Assembly (NCBI GenBank): GCA_945878355.1 | Contig: CAMCTC010000016.1 | Coordinates: 5,462-69,461 of the forward strand | DNA from: Bordetella parapertussis | GTDB taxonomy: Bacteria; Pseudomonadota; Gammaproteobacteria; Burkholderiales; Burkholderiaceae_C | Length of the DNA stretch: 64,000 nucleotides | Reading direction: 5' to 3' | Part shown: positions 16,109 to 24,473 of the stretch, piece after piece | How positions within the stretch are numbered: position 1 is the stretch's first letter | How the letters are laid out: each line of letters begins with the position of its first letter | The notes under the pieces: model-generated | Told to the model about the DNA's origin: nothing | Databases searched by the model: none | The model's input: the letters and a program-made list of their open reading frames with translations, nothing else | Position numbers and translations under genes: made by a program

Positions 16109-18043
16109 TCAGCCTGGCGCGGCTAGCGCGCGCGCGATGCGTTGCCGGGCGACGCGGGTCTTGGGCACGGGGAAGTCGAACCAGCTGCGGACATCCTCGT
16201 CCAGGCCGATGCCGTGCATGAAGTTGTAGATGGCTTTTTTGAGGCCGACGCCAAGCGCATCGTGGTCGACGCCGGTCGGATCGATGAAGCCGATGTCGTT
16301 CTTTGCGAAGCTCACTGGCGGCAGCGGCTGCAGCGTGATGCCGTAGGCCGCAGGGTCGCGACCCACCGGTGAATGCACGGTGCAGGCGAAGCGGTGGAAA
16401 AAACCCGACTGTATGCAGCCTGCCGCGAACAACTGCCGAACGTATTCCAGCGCGTCGACCGTGTCCTGCACAGTCTGGGTCGGGAAGCCGTACATCAGGT
16501 AGGCGTGGACCAGGATGCCGGCGTCCGAGAAAGCCTTGGTCACCCGCGCAACCTGGTCGACCGAGACGCCTTTTTTCATCAAGTCCAGCAGCCGGTCGCT
16601 GGCGACCTCCAGCCCGCCCGAGATCGCGATGCAGCCGCTGTCGGCCAATTGCTGACACAGCTCGGACGAGAACGACTTTTCGAAGCGGATGTTGCCCCAC
16701 CAGGAGATCGCGGTGTCGCGGCGCCTGAGCTCGGCGGCCAGGGTCTTGAGTGCCTTGGGGGGTGCGGCTTCGTCGACGAAGTGAAAGCCGGTCTGGCCGG
16801 TCTCGGCGACGATGGCCTCGATCCGGTCGACCAGCAGTTCGGCGCTTGCGCCCTCGTAGCGCGAGATGTAGTCCAGGCTGACATCGCAGAAGCTGCACTT
16901 CTTCCAGTAGCAGCCTTGCGCGACCGTGAGCTTGTTCCAGCGCCCGTCGGACCACAGCCTGTGCATCGGGTTGAGCATGTCGAGCAGCGACAGGTAGCTG
17001 CCCAGTGGCAGGCCGTCCCAGGTCGGGGTGCCGACCTCGGTGAACGCCACCTCGGGTTCAATGAAGTTCCGGTAGCGCACCTCGCCAGCCGGTCGGTGGA
17101 AGGTCCGCACCAGTCGGCTGGCCGATCGTTTGCCCGTCAGATGTTCGAGCAAGGCCAGCAGCGGACGCTCGCCGGCATCAAGGGTGACGAAGTCGAAGCA
17201 GTCGAAAACTCTTGGCTCGGTCAACTCTCGCAGCTCGGTGTTGACGAAACCGCCGCCCAACACGGTGACGATCGACGGATCTTGCGCCTTGATGGTCTGC
17301 GCGATGCGAAACGCAGCATAGACCGCGCCTGGGAAAGGCACCGACAACAGCACCACATTGGGCTTGTGGCGTTCCAGGGCCGACAGTGTCAAGCTGTGCA
17401 GCGTGCGGTCGACCAGGTTGTGTGGCGCTGCCAGCGCGGCGGCCAAGGGCTCGAAGGTGGGCTGGCTCATCGCCAGCGATTCGGCGTAGCGGACGAACTC
17501 GAAGCGTGGGTCGACTGCATCGCGCAACACGTCGGCGATGTCGTTGAGGTACAGCGTTGCGAGGTGGCGGGCGCGGTCTTGCACGCCGAGCGCACCGAAA
17601 GCCCAGGCCATCGGGTCGCCACCATCGTCGTCGACATAGACCTCGAGCGAGTCGAAGCGCGGGCCTTCGGGCAGAAAGCTTCGGCCGGCAATGCGGTGTG
17701 CCAGCGTCGCGTCGCGTCCTTGCAGAAAGGCCAGCGTCGGCGCGATCGTTGCCAAGTACCGTGGCAGTTGCTGGGCAAAGCCCTGGACCAGCGGTAAGCG
17801 CTGGCTGGCGGGCAGCGCATCGATGCAGTCGCCGATGGCGCGCAGCCCGTCGACCGAGAGCAGTTTCAGGATCAACGCGAGCGCCAGATCCTCCTGGACC
17901 GCGGCCATGCCGCGCGAGCGCAGGAACCCGGTCAGGTAAGCGGTCGACGGGTAGGGCGTGTTGAGCTGGGTCATCGGTGGGATGACCGACAGCACGCGGA
18001 TCGCCTGGATCGGTGGGGGCGGCAGGGCAGCGCTCGGATGCAT
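16109..18043 (-). CDS. B12-binding-domain radical SAM protein with CX4CX2C cluster motif
   Basis: A 644-residue protein of the cobalamin-dependent radical SAM type. The N-terminal part (VLSVIPPMTQLNTPYPSTAY) and the middle region (NVVLLSVPFPGAVYAAFRIA, VLGGGFVNTEL) resemble a B12-binding Rossmann domain. The cluster-binding cysteines are Cys378, Cys383 and Cys386 in CYWKKCSFCD, that is CX4CX2C rather than CX3CX2C. The usual HxxxDEAAPP and GGLE segments follow. Such proteins methylate or rearrange unreactive carbons, but the substrate is unknown and no peptide precursor gene is evident nearby. The start at 18043 keeps the conserved N-terminus; the ORF extends further upstream without homology-like sequence. 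Confidence 0.85.
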   Translation of the reverse strand: MHPSAALPPPPIQAIRVLSVIPPMTQLNTPYPSTAYLTGFLRSRGMAAVQEDLALALILKLLSVDGLRAIGDCIDALPASQRLPLVQGFAQQLPRYLATIAPTLAFLQGRDATLAHRIAGRSFLPEGPRFDSLEVYVDDDGGDPMAWAFGALGVQDRARHLATLYLNDIADVLRDAVDPRFEFVRYAESLAMSQPTFEPLAAALAAPHNLVDRTLHSLTLSALERHKPNVVLLSVPFPGAVYAAFRIAQTIKAQDPSIVTVLGGGFVNTELRELTEPRVFDCFDFVTLDAGERPLLALLEHLTGKRSASRLVRTFHRPAGEVRYRNFIEPEVAFTEVGTPTWDGLPLGSYLSLLDMLNPMHRLWSDGRWNKLTVAQGCYWKKCSFCDVSLDYISRYEGASAELLVDRIEAIVAETGQTGFHFVDEAAPPKALKTLAAELRRRDTAISWWGNIRFEKSFSSELCQQLADSGCIAISGGLEVASDRLLDLMKKGVSVDQVARVTKAFSDAGILVHAYLMYGFPTQTVQDTVDALEYVRQLFAAGCIQSGFFHRFACTVHSPVGRDPAAYGITLQPLPPVSFAKNDIGFIDPTGVDHDALGVGLKKAIYNFMHGIGLDEDVRSWFDFPVPKTRVARQRIARALAAPG

Positions 18044-18097
18044 TCGCGGATTGTCGTTGGCGCCGCCTGTTTCGGCAGCGAGCAGACAATCACGACG

Positions 18098-18808
18098 ATG
18101 AGACACCCGATGTTGTGGGCGCTGGCCGCTGGTCTTGCGGTGCTGCTGGCCGCATTTGCCGCGCCCCTGTGGCAACTGGGCCGCAGCGCGGCGCCGATAC
18201 AAGGTCTGCCCTGGCAAGCCCGGGCCGGCCCGGAAGGCACGCTTGCGGTGTTTGGCCTGGTGCTGGGACGCGACACGCTGGCCGATGCCCAATCGCGTAT
18301 CGGCGACGGCCTGCAGGTCGCGTTGATCGCGCGCCTGGGCGAGGTTGGCTCGCTCGAGGCCTTGGCCGACCCGTTTGCCGCCGGTTTTGTCAGCGGCAGG
18401 CTGGTGCTGGCTTTCGATGCACCAGCGCCTGCGCTGCGGCGATGGCGCGAGCAAGCCCCAAGATCAGAGGCGATGTCGGACGGTGTGCGTCGCTTTGCGC
18501 TGCGTGCTGGCGACCGCGACGAAGCGCGGCGTGCCGCCCTGTCGGGCCTGAGCTTCGTGCCTTCGGTTCGTCTCAGCGAGGCCGATGTGCGCCAGCGCTT
18601 CGGCGCGCCAGCGGCCGTGGTCGAGCTCGGTGCGGGCGTGCAGGCACTGCTCTACCCTGCGATCTCGATGGCAGCCACGCTGGGCGGCGGCAGCCGCAGT
18701 GTGTTGCAGTATGTCGCCGCACGCGATTTTGAGTCCAGGTTGCGCGCGCCGCTGCTGGCAGCGGCAACGGCGGCAGCAGCGCCTGCGGCCTCGGTTTCAA
18801 GGCATTAG
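18098..18808 (+). CDS. exported protein of unknown function
   Basis: A 236-residue protein with an N-terminal membrane segment or signal peptide (LWALAAGLAVLLAAFAAPLW). After it come the motif GLPWQARAGPEGTLAVFGL and the later AISMAATLGGGSRSVLQYV. It appears to be a conserved hypothetical periplasmic or membrane-anchored protein; I cannot name a family. It is divergent from the radical SAM gene with only 54 bases between the start codons, so the two probably share a control region. Start at ATG 18098 is chosen because the signal segment begins there; the ORF is open back to 18038. Confidence 0.7.
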   Translation: MRHPMLWALAAGLAVLLAAFAAPLWQLGRSAAPIQGLPWQARAGPEGTLAVFGLVLGRDTLADAQSRIGDGLQVALIARLGEVGSLEALADPFAAGFVSGRLVLAFDAPAPALRRWREQAPRSEAMSDGVRRFALRAGDRDEARRAALSGLSFVPSVRLSEADVRQRFGAPAAVVELGAGVQALLYPAISMAATLGGGSRSVLQYVAARDFESRLRAPLLAAATAAAAPAASVSRH

Positions 18809-18907
18809 TCGGTCCCTCCGCGGTCAAGCGTGGTGGTTCGAACCGGGGTGCTCCGGCTTTGTGGCCTAATCCCGCCTTTGCTTATTCAGAACTCCGGAGT
18901 TTTTTTC

Positions 18908-19075
18908 ATGGCCAACAAGATCATCACCGAAGCCGACCGCCGGGCCACCCCGCGCCCTGCAGCGCCCGCGGGCGTGTGCTTCACCGCCCCCAAGGGCCAG
19001 AAGATCAGCCTCGAGCGCGGTTCGCACACCCGCAGCAAGAAGAACCCTGGCAAGCGTCCACGCAAAGGCGGTTGA
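18908..19075 (+). CDS. very small basic protein, 55 residues, unknown function
   Basis: The ORF from ATG 18908 has GGAG at 18896-18899 (8 bases upstream), which supports translation. The protein begins MANKIITEADRRATPRPAAP, has a central CFTAPKGQKISLERG and ends in a strongly basic tail (TRSKKNPGKRPRKGG). It has no membrane segment. The composition recalls small nucleic-acid-binding or ribosome-associated proteins, but this is inference from charge only. It lies between two unrelated genes on the same strand. Confidence 0.65.
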   Translation: MANKIITEADRRATPRPAAPAGVCFTAPKGQKISLERGSHTRSKKNPGKRPRKGG

Positions 19076-19165
19076 TCGTCGCGGACAGGCAGCGCTGCGG
19101 TCCTGTAGCGCTTTTCAATCCTGCCCTGTAGGCCTCGGGCGCTTTGGCGTCCGAATGAGTTTCTG

Positions 19166-20851
19166 ATGTTGAGAATCACCGAGCTGCGACTGCCGCTGGA
19201 CCACGGTCCCGACGACTTGCTGCCGGCTGTTCTGACCCGGCTGGGCTTGGCCGAAGCCGAGTTGTCCAGCTTTGTGGTCTTCAAGCGCAGCCACGATGCG
19301 CGCAAGAAGTCTGCGGTGGTGTTGATCTACACCATCGATTGCACGCTGGCCGCTGGCGTGGACGAGGCTGGCTTGCTGGCGCGCCATGCCGGCGACAGCC
19401 ATGTCCGTCCCACGCCCGACACCCGCTACCACCTGGTGGCGCAGGCGCCGGTGGGCTTCGAACTCGATCGATTGCGCCCGGTGGTGATCGGCTTTGGCCC
19501 CTGCGGCATCTTCGCGGCGCTGGTGCTGGCCCAGATGGGACTGCGGCCGATCGTGCTCGAGCGCGGCAAAGAGGTGCGCGAACGCACCAAGGACACCTGG
19601 GCGCTGTGGCGCCAAGGCGTGCTGACACCTGAGTCGAACGTGCAGTTCGGCGAAGGGGGTGCTGGCACGTTTTCGGACGGCAAGCTTTGGAGCCAGATCA
19701 GCGATCCACGGCATCTGACGCGAAAGGTCCTGACCGAGTTTGTCAAGGCGGGCGCGCCCGAAGAGATCCTCTACGTGGCGAAGCCGCACATTGGCACGTT
19801 CCGGCTCGTCGGCATGGTCGAGAAGATGCGCGCAGACATCAAGGCGCTGGGCGGCGAGATCCGGTTCGAGCAGCGCGTCGTCGACCTGCAGATCGAGACC
19901 GGCTCGGGTGGCGCGCAGGTCCGCGGTCTGACGCTGGCTGGCGGCGAGCAGCTTCGCGCCGACCATGTCGTGCTGGCGGTGGGTCATAGCGCGCGCGACA
20001 CCTTCGAGATGCTGCACCGCCGCGGTGTGTTCATGGAGGCCAAGCCGTTTTCGGTTGGGTTTCGCGTCGAGCATCCGCAATCGCTGATCGATCGCGCACG
20101 CTTCGGCCCCAGCGCCGGCAACCCTATCCTGGGCGCCGCCGACTACAAGCTGGTGCACCACGCCGGCAACGGCCGCTCGGTCTACAGCTTCTGCATGTGC
20201 CCGGGTGGCACGGTGGTGGCCGCGACCTCCGAGGTCGGGCGGGTGGTGACCAACGGCATGAGCCAGTATTCGCGCAACGAGCGCAATGCCAACGCTGGGA
20301 TCGTCGTCGGCATTTCGCCGCAGGATTACCGCCTGGACCGGAACGCCAGCGGTCCGGTTTCGCCGCTGGACGGCATCGTTTTCCAGCGTTTCTGGGAGTC
20401 GCGCGCCTACGTGCTCGGTGGCGAGAACTACCGCGCGCCAGCTCAACTGCTGGGTGACTTCGTCGCCGGCCGGCATGGCCGGGCCTTGGCGCGTGACTTT
20501 GGCAGCGTGCTGCCGTCGTACCAGCCCGGCGTGACGATGACCGACCTGGCCGAGCCCGGGCGAGGCAGTCTGCCTGACGAGGCCTTGGTCGCGATACGCG
20601 AAGCGCTACCGGCTTTCGAGCGCCAGATCCGGGGTTTTGCAATGGCCGATGCGGTGCTCACCGGGGTCGAGACCCGCACCTCGTCGCCGCTTCGCATCAC
20701 CCGCGGCAAGGACTTGCAGAGCCTGAACGTGGCAGGCCTGTACCCGGCTGGCGAGGGCGCGGGCTATGCCGGCGGCATCATGTCGGCGGGCGTCGACGGC
20801 ATCGAGGTGGCTGAGGCGCTGGGCTTGAGCATGCTGCGCGCGGTGGCCTGA
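19166..20851 (+). CDS. FAD-dependent dehydrogenase (COG2509-type)
   Basis: A 561-residue flavoprotein. The N-terminal ~90 residues form an unusual leader domain (LRITELRLPLDHGPDDLL through FKRSHDARKK). Next comes the dinucleotide-binding site VIGFGPCGIFAALVLAQMG with a downstream Glu (VLERG), then the FGEGGAGTFSDGKLWSQI segment and the C-terminal FAD site NVAGLYPAGEGAGYAGGI. This is the layout of the large uncharacterised FAD-dependent dehydrogenases annotated as COG2509; the electron acceptor and substrate are unknown. No obvious ribosome binding site precedes ATG 19166. Confidence 0.88.
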   Translation: MLRITELRLPLDHGPDDLLPAVLTRLGLAEAELSSFVVFKRSHDARKKSAVVLIYTIDCTLAAGVDEAGLLARHAGDSHVRPTPDTRYHLVAQAPVGFELDRLRPVVIGFGPCGIFAALVLAQMGLRPIVLERGKEVRERTKDTWALWRQGVLTPESNVQFGEGGAGTFSDGKLWSQISDPRHLTRKVLTEFVKAGAPEEILYVAKPHIGTFRLVGMVEKMRADIKALGGEIRFEQRVVDLQIETGSGGAQVRGLTLAGGEQLRADHVVLAVGHSARDTFEMLHRRGVFMEAKPFSVGFRVEHPQSLIDRARFGPSAGNPILGAADYKLVHHAGNGRSVYSFCMCPGGTVVAATSEVGRVVTNGMSQYSRNERNANAGIVVGISPQDYRLDRNASGPVSPLDGIVFQRFWESRAYVLGGENYRAPAQLLGDFVAGRHGRALARDFGSVLPSYQPGVTMTDLAEPGRGSLPDEALVAIREALPAFERQIRGFAMADAVLTGVETRTSSPLRITRGKDLQSLNVAGLYPAGEGAGYAGGIMSAGVDGIEVAEALGLSMLRAVA

Positions 20852-20872
20852 ACTGGCCTGATGGCGGATATT

Positions 20873-21856
20873 TCAGTTTCGCTCGTCTGACAGCGGCAGT
20901 CGCACGTCGCAACGTATGCCAGGTCCGGGCTGCTCGACCCACACCACCTGCCCCCCCAGCAACCTGACCCGTTTGCGCACACCACCCAGCCCCAGTCCTT
21001 GCGACCAGGCCTCGGGTTCACGGCCGATGCCGTCGTCGCAGACCTGTATCGCGAGTTGAGCGCGGTCGAAACAGACGCTGATCCAGACCTGGTTGGCCTG
21101 GGCGTGGGCGATGATGTTGTTGACCAATTCGCGCAGTACTCTTGTCAGGCCTGACCACTGCACGACCGACAACAGCAGTTCGCGGTCGGTCGAAAAATGC
21201 CAGTGCAGATCGCAGCCTGCGGCGCTCAGCCGTTGGCCGATGTCGGCCTTCCATTCGGCTGCCGCATGCGACAGCGGGTGGTGGGCTGCAGCCAAGCCAC
21301 GGGTCAGCGTCTTCAGGTCTTGAAGCGTGTGGCGTATGTACTCTTCCATCTCGGGGTTGGGTGCCTGGTACATCAGCGTGAGCAGGCGTGCGCCGATGTC
21401 ATCGTGCAAGTCCTGGGCGATGCGGGCACGCTCTTCGCTGCGACCCTGTTCGACCGCCCGGTCGTAAGCCACTGCGCGTCGCAATTGCTCGATCAAGCGC
21501 TCGCTGAGTTGTGCGTCGGCCTGGGTGAACAGACGTTGGCCTTGGTGCGCGAAGCGCAAGACCAGGCCGCCCGCTGCGGTGGGCGGCACATCGCGGGCTG
21601 ACAGACTGGGAATCGGCACCACCAGGGTCGAGCCATCGATGCTGACCCGCGACTGTGCTTCGGCATGCTCGGTAGGCAAAAGCGACAGCGGCGCAAACAG
21701 CTCTTGCAACAAGTCGGCGATCTGACGTCTGGCTTGTTCGGGAGATTGTTCGAGCTCTCGGGCCATCCGGTACAGGCGGTCGAACATGCGCTCGGCGCTC
21801 ATCGCCGCCGCGCCTGTGCGCCGACCCAGGATCCAGGAGCGCAGCGCTGAATACAT
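20873..21856 (-). CDS. NarL-partner histidine kinase without membrane segment
   Basis: A 327-residue sensor kinase of the HisKA_3 type. The phospho-accepting His151 lies in ERARIAQDLHDDIGARL. The ATPase domain shows a short N box (ELVNNIIAHAQ), the G1 box (CDDGIGR) and GLGLGGVRKRV. The first ~140 residues have no transmembrane helix and no recognisable sensor domain, so it is either cytosolic or a shortened relative of longer kinases. ATG 21856 is used as start; ATG 21802 is an alternative and neither has a strong ribosome binding site. It follows its response regulator by 53 bases and would phosphorylate it. Confidence 0.8.
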   Translation of the reverse strand: MYSALRSWILGRRTGAAAMSAERMFDRLYRMARELEQSPEQARRQIADLLQELFAPLSLLPTEHAEAQSRVSIDGSTLVVPIPSLSARDVPPTAAGGLVLRFAHQGQRLFTQADAQLSERLIEQLRRAVAYDRAVEQGRSEERARIAQDLHDDIGARLLTLMYQAPNPEMEEYIRHTLQDLKTLTRGLAAAHHPLSHAAAEWKADIGQRLSAAGCDLHWHFSTDRELLLSVVQWSGLTRVLRELVNNIIAHAQANQVWISVCFDRAQLAIQVCDDGIGREPEAWSQGLGLGGVRKRVRLLGGQVVWVEQPGPGIRCDVRLPLSDERN

Positions 21857-21909
21857 GGTCTTGCCGCTCAAGCGGGCCGAACACGACCTTGTGGCTTGTT
21901 CCCGTTCGT

Positions 21910-22650
21910 TCAGACCAATCCCTGCTTGGTCGCCAGCACGGCGGCCTCGGCGCGGCTCGAGACGTTGAGCTTCTTGTAGATCGACTTGATGTGGTCGTTG
22001 ACCGTGAACCACTTGATGCCCATCAGACCAGCGATCTCCTTGATCGTGAAACCCTTGCTCAGGAAGGTGAGCACCTCGGTCTCGCGCGGCGTCAATCGGT
22101 CGTGGTCGGGCACTTGCTCGATCGTCACCGGGGCATTGGCAGCGACAAAGGTCGCCGGCATCGTGAAGCCCGATTCAAGCTGGCGCCCGCTGGCTTGGCT
22201 GCCTTGCCGGAAATGTGCCAGCAACCTTCTGGCAATGGCGGGCGACAGCGGCGGCTGGCCGCGAATGATTTTTTGCAATTCCTCGACCAGCACCTCGAAG
22301 CGGTCTTCTTTGAGCAGGTAGCCATCGGCACCGCACTGCAAGGCCGGAAACAGATGCTCGTCGTCTGAGTACAGCGTGTTGACAATCTTGGTGGCCGGGT
22401 AATGCGACATTTCGCGCAGCAAGGCCATGCCGTTGCCGTCGGGCAGTTCGAGATCGACCAGGATCAGCTTGAAAGGATCGACGCCGTGCATCCCGCTCGG
22501 ACCACCGGTCAGCTTGATGTGCTTGCGTGCTGCTTCAAGATCGCTGGCCTCGGTGATCGCGAGCACGTCGCTGAAACTCTCTCGCACCACGCGGCACAGA
22601 AAGCTTCGCGCAACCGGGTTGTCTTCCAGAATCAGGACCTTGACGGTCAT
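21910..22650 (-). CDS. NarL/LuxR-family response regulator
   Basis: A 246-residue transcription factor. The receiver domain has acidic residues Glu9 and Asp10, the phospho-acceptor Asp66 in [11 protein letters not shown] and the conserved Lys in YLLKED. A linker of about 50 residues leads to a LuxR-type helix-turn-helix ([20 protein letters not shown] through [12 protein letters not shown]). GAGGGAGAGC just upstream of ATG 22650 is a good ribosome binding site. It is transcribed ahead of the histidine kinase and divergently from surE, with 163 bases between, which is the likely control region. Target genes are unknown. Confidence 0.9.
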   Translation of the reverse strand: MTVKVLILEDNPVARSFLCRVVRESFSDVLAITEASDLEAARKHIKLTGGPSGMHGVDPFKLILVDLELPDGNGMALLREMSHYPATKIVNTLYSDDEHLFPALQCGADGYLLKEDRFEVLVEELQKIIRGQPPLSPAIARRLLAHFRQGSQASGRQLESGFTMPATFVAANAPVTIEQVPDHDRLTPRETEVLTFLSKGFTIKEIAGLMGIKWFTVNDHIKSIYKKLNVSSRAEAAVLATKQGLV

Positions 22651-22813
22651 AGCATTGCTCTCCCTCGGCGATGCTAGCGCAGGCATTGCCTCTGCGGGCG
22701 CTGCACCACACCCTCATTCGGGCGATGACGGCGTGCCGCATACGGTGCTCTTTTATGTGTTGGTGGCCTGGCGACCCGGATGCCAGTCGCGGTGTGCCTA
22801 CAATCCTGGTCAC

Positions 22814-23575
22814 ATGCGAATCTTGATAGCGAACGACGATGGTTACTTGGCGCCAGGCTTGGCAACGCTGGTGGCCGCGATGCAGGGCCTGGGCCAAATC
22901 GAGGTCATCGCGCCCGAGCAAAATGCCAGCGGCACCTCCAATGCGTTGACGCTGAACCGGCCGCTGCAGGTGTTTGCCGGGGGACCCACCCAGCCCGGGC
23001 TGCGCTTTGTCAATGGCACACCGTCGGATTGCGTCCATGTGGCGCTGACCGGACTGCTGGGCTACCGGCCTGATCTGGTGCTCTCTGGCATCAACCAGGG
23101 CGCCAACATGGGCGACGACACGCTGTATTCGGGCACTGTGGCTGCAGCGATGGAAGGCTATTTGTTCGGTATCCCGTCGGTCGCTTTTTCTCAGGTCGAC
23201 AAAGGATGGTTGGCATTGGACGCGGCGGGTCGGGTCGCGCGGGCCGTGGTCGAGCAGTTGCTCGCCCAGGGTCTGACCGGGCAGCCGTTTCTGCTGAACG
23301 TCAACATCCCGAATCGGCCTGACGCCGACTTGCTGCCGCGTCGCATCACCCGGCTGGGCCGGCGCCATGCCAGCGAGCCGGTGATTTGCCAGACCAACCC
23401 GCGAGGTGAACCGATCTACTGGATCGGCCCGGCGGGCGACGCGCGCGAGGCAGGCGAAGGCACAGATTTCCACGCCGCAGCCCAGGGTTGCGTGTCGATC
23501 ACACCGCTGCAGGTCGATCTCACCGACCATGCCCGATTGCCTGATTGGCGCACCAGGCTGGAATCGCGACCATGA
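22814..23575 (+). CDS. surE: 5'/3'-nucleotidase SurE
   Basis: A 253-residue metal-dependent phosphatase of nucleoside monophosphates. Motifs: metal-binding NDDG (Asp8-Asp9), [14 protein letters not shown], and [20 protein letters not shown]. Length is normal. Start ATG 22814 gives the standard [10 protein letters not shown]; the ORF upstream of it is not SurE-like. A TACAAT at 22799-22804 lies so close to the ATG that a leaderless transcript is possible, although no good -35 is seen. First gene of surE-pcm-nlpD. Confidence 0.96.
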   Translation: MRILIANDDGYLAPGLATLVAAMQGLGQIEVIAPEQNASGTSNALTLNRPLQVFAGGPTQPGLRFVNGTPSDCVHVALTGLLGYRPDLVLSGINQGANMGDDTLYSGTVAAAMEGYLFGIPSVAFSQVDKGWLALDAAGRVARAVVEQLLAQGLTGQPFLLNVNIPNRPDADLLPRRITRLGRRHASEPVICQTNPRGEPIYWIGPAGDAREAGEGTDFHAAAQGCVSITPLQVDLTDHARLPDWRTRLESRP

Positions 23576-23648
23576 ACCTGCCGTGCTGGACGGCTGAAGC
23601 TGCTGATCCCTGCCTGGCAGGGGTGGCGGTAGCACTCAGGGTGATGCG

Positions 23649-24473
23649 GTGAGCGATGGCGGCGGCAACGACCGCGCGCCGCGGTTTCCGTTGCTGCTCG
23701 ACCGCATGGGACGTGCCGGCGTCGCCACCAAACCGCGAGAGACCCTCAGGCCTCAGCGTCCGCTGCACGAGGCCGCCAAGGACGCCGGTCGACAGGCCGT
23801 GCCGCTCGGTTTGGGGCTGGATTCGGTGTTGGTGCGCCAGCGAATGGTGCAGCGCTTGCGCGGCGAAGGCCTGCGTTGCGACGCAGTGGCTGCCGCGATG
23901 CAGCAGGTGCCGCGTCACTTGTTTGTCGACAGCGCGCTGGCCATCCAGGCCTACGAAGACACCAGTCTGCCGATCGGTCATGGTCAAACCATCTCCAAAC
24001 CCTCGGTGGTCGCTCGCATGCTCGAACTGCTGTTCGACGGCGCCCAAGCCCGCGCCAGTGGTCACCTGGGTCGCACGCTCGAAGTGGGCACCGGTTGTGG
24101 CTACCAGACCGCGCTGCTGGCGCAACTGGCCTCTCGGGTGGTGTCGATCGAGCGGCTGAGGCCCTTGTTCGACAAGGCCAGCACCCACCTGACGGCCTGG
24201 CGGCTCGACCAAGTCAGGCTGATCCATGGCGACGGCATGCTCGGTCATGGGCCCAACGCGCCTTATGACAGCATCATTGCTGCGGCTGGCGGTGATGAGC
24301 TGCCACTGGCCTGGCTTGACCAGTTGGCCGTTGGTGGGCGCTTGGTGGCCCCGTCGAGTCGGCCGGGTGGGCGCGGTCAGGTGTTGGTGGTGGTCGATCG
24401 CGACGAAGCTGGCTGCGTGCGCAGCGAGCATGAGGCTGTGCACTTCGTCCCATTAAGATCGGGCATTGCTTGA
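23649..24473 (+). CDS. pcm: protein-L-isoaspartate O-methyltransferase
   Basis: Methylates isoaspartyl residues of damaged proteins so that they can be repaired. The 274-residue protein has an N-terminal extension of about 60 residues before the family core: MQQVPRHLFVDSALAIQAYE, LPIGHGQTISKPSVVARM, and the SAM-binding LEVGTGCGYQTALLAQLA. Such extensions are usual in Comamonadaceae. It starts at GTG 23649 and its TGA stop overlaps the TTG start of nlpD. It lies 73 bases after surE. Confidence 0.93.
   Translation: MSDGGGNDRAPRFPLLLDRMGRAGVATKPRETLRPQRPLHEAAKDAGRQAVPLGLGLDSVLVRQRMVQRLRGEGLRCDAVAAAMQQVPRHLFVDSALAIQAYEDTSLPIGHGQTISKPSVVARMLELLFDGAQARASGHLGRTLEVGTGCGYQTALLAQLASRVVSIERLRPLFDKASTHLTAWRLDQVRLIHGDGMLGHGPNAPYDSIIAAAGGDELPLAWLDQLAVGGRLVAPSSRPGGRGQVLVVVDRDEAGCVRSEHEAVHFVPLRSGIA

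Noticed and set aside
18831..18860. TTCGAA within a tRNA-like context
   Set aside because: The flanking bases do not form a T-arm stem and no acceptor or anticodon arms can be drawn.
18890..18906. AACTCCGGAGTT followed by T residues as a terminator
   Set aside because: The palindrome leaves only a two- to four-base loop and a very short stem; GGAG within it is better explained as the ribosome binding site of the 55-residue protein.
19085..19114. Possible terminator after the 55-residue gene
   Set aside because: The ACAGG/CCTGT stem is short and the T run has only four residues; not strong enough to list.
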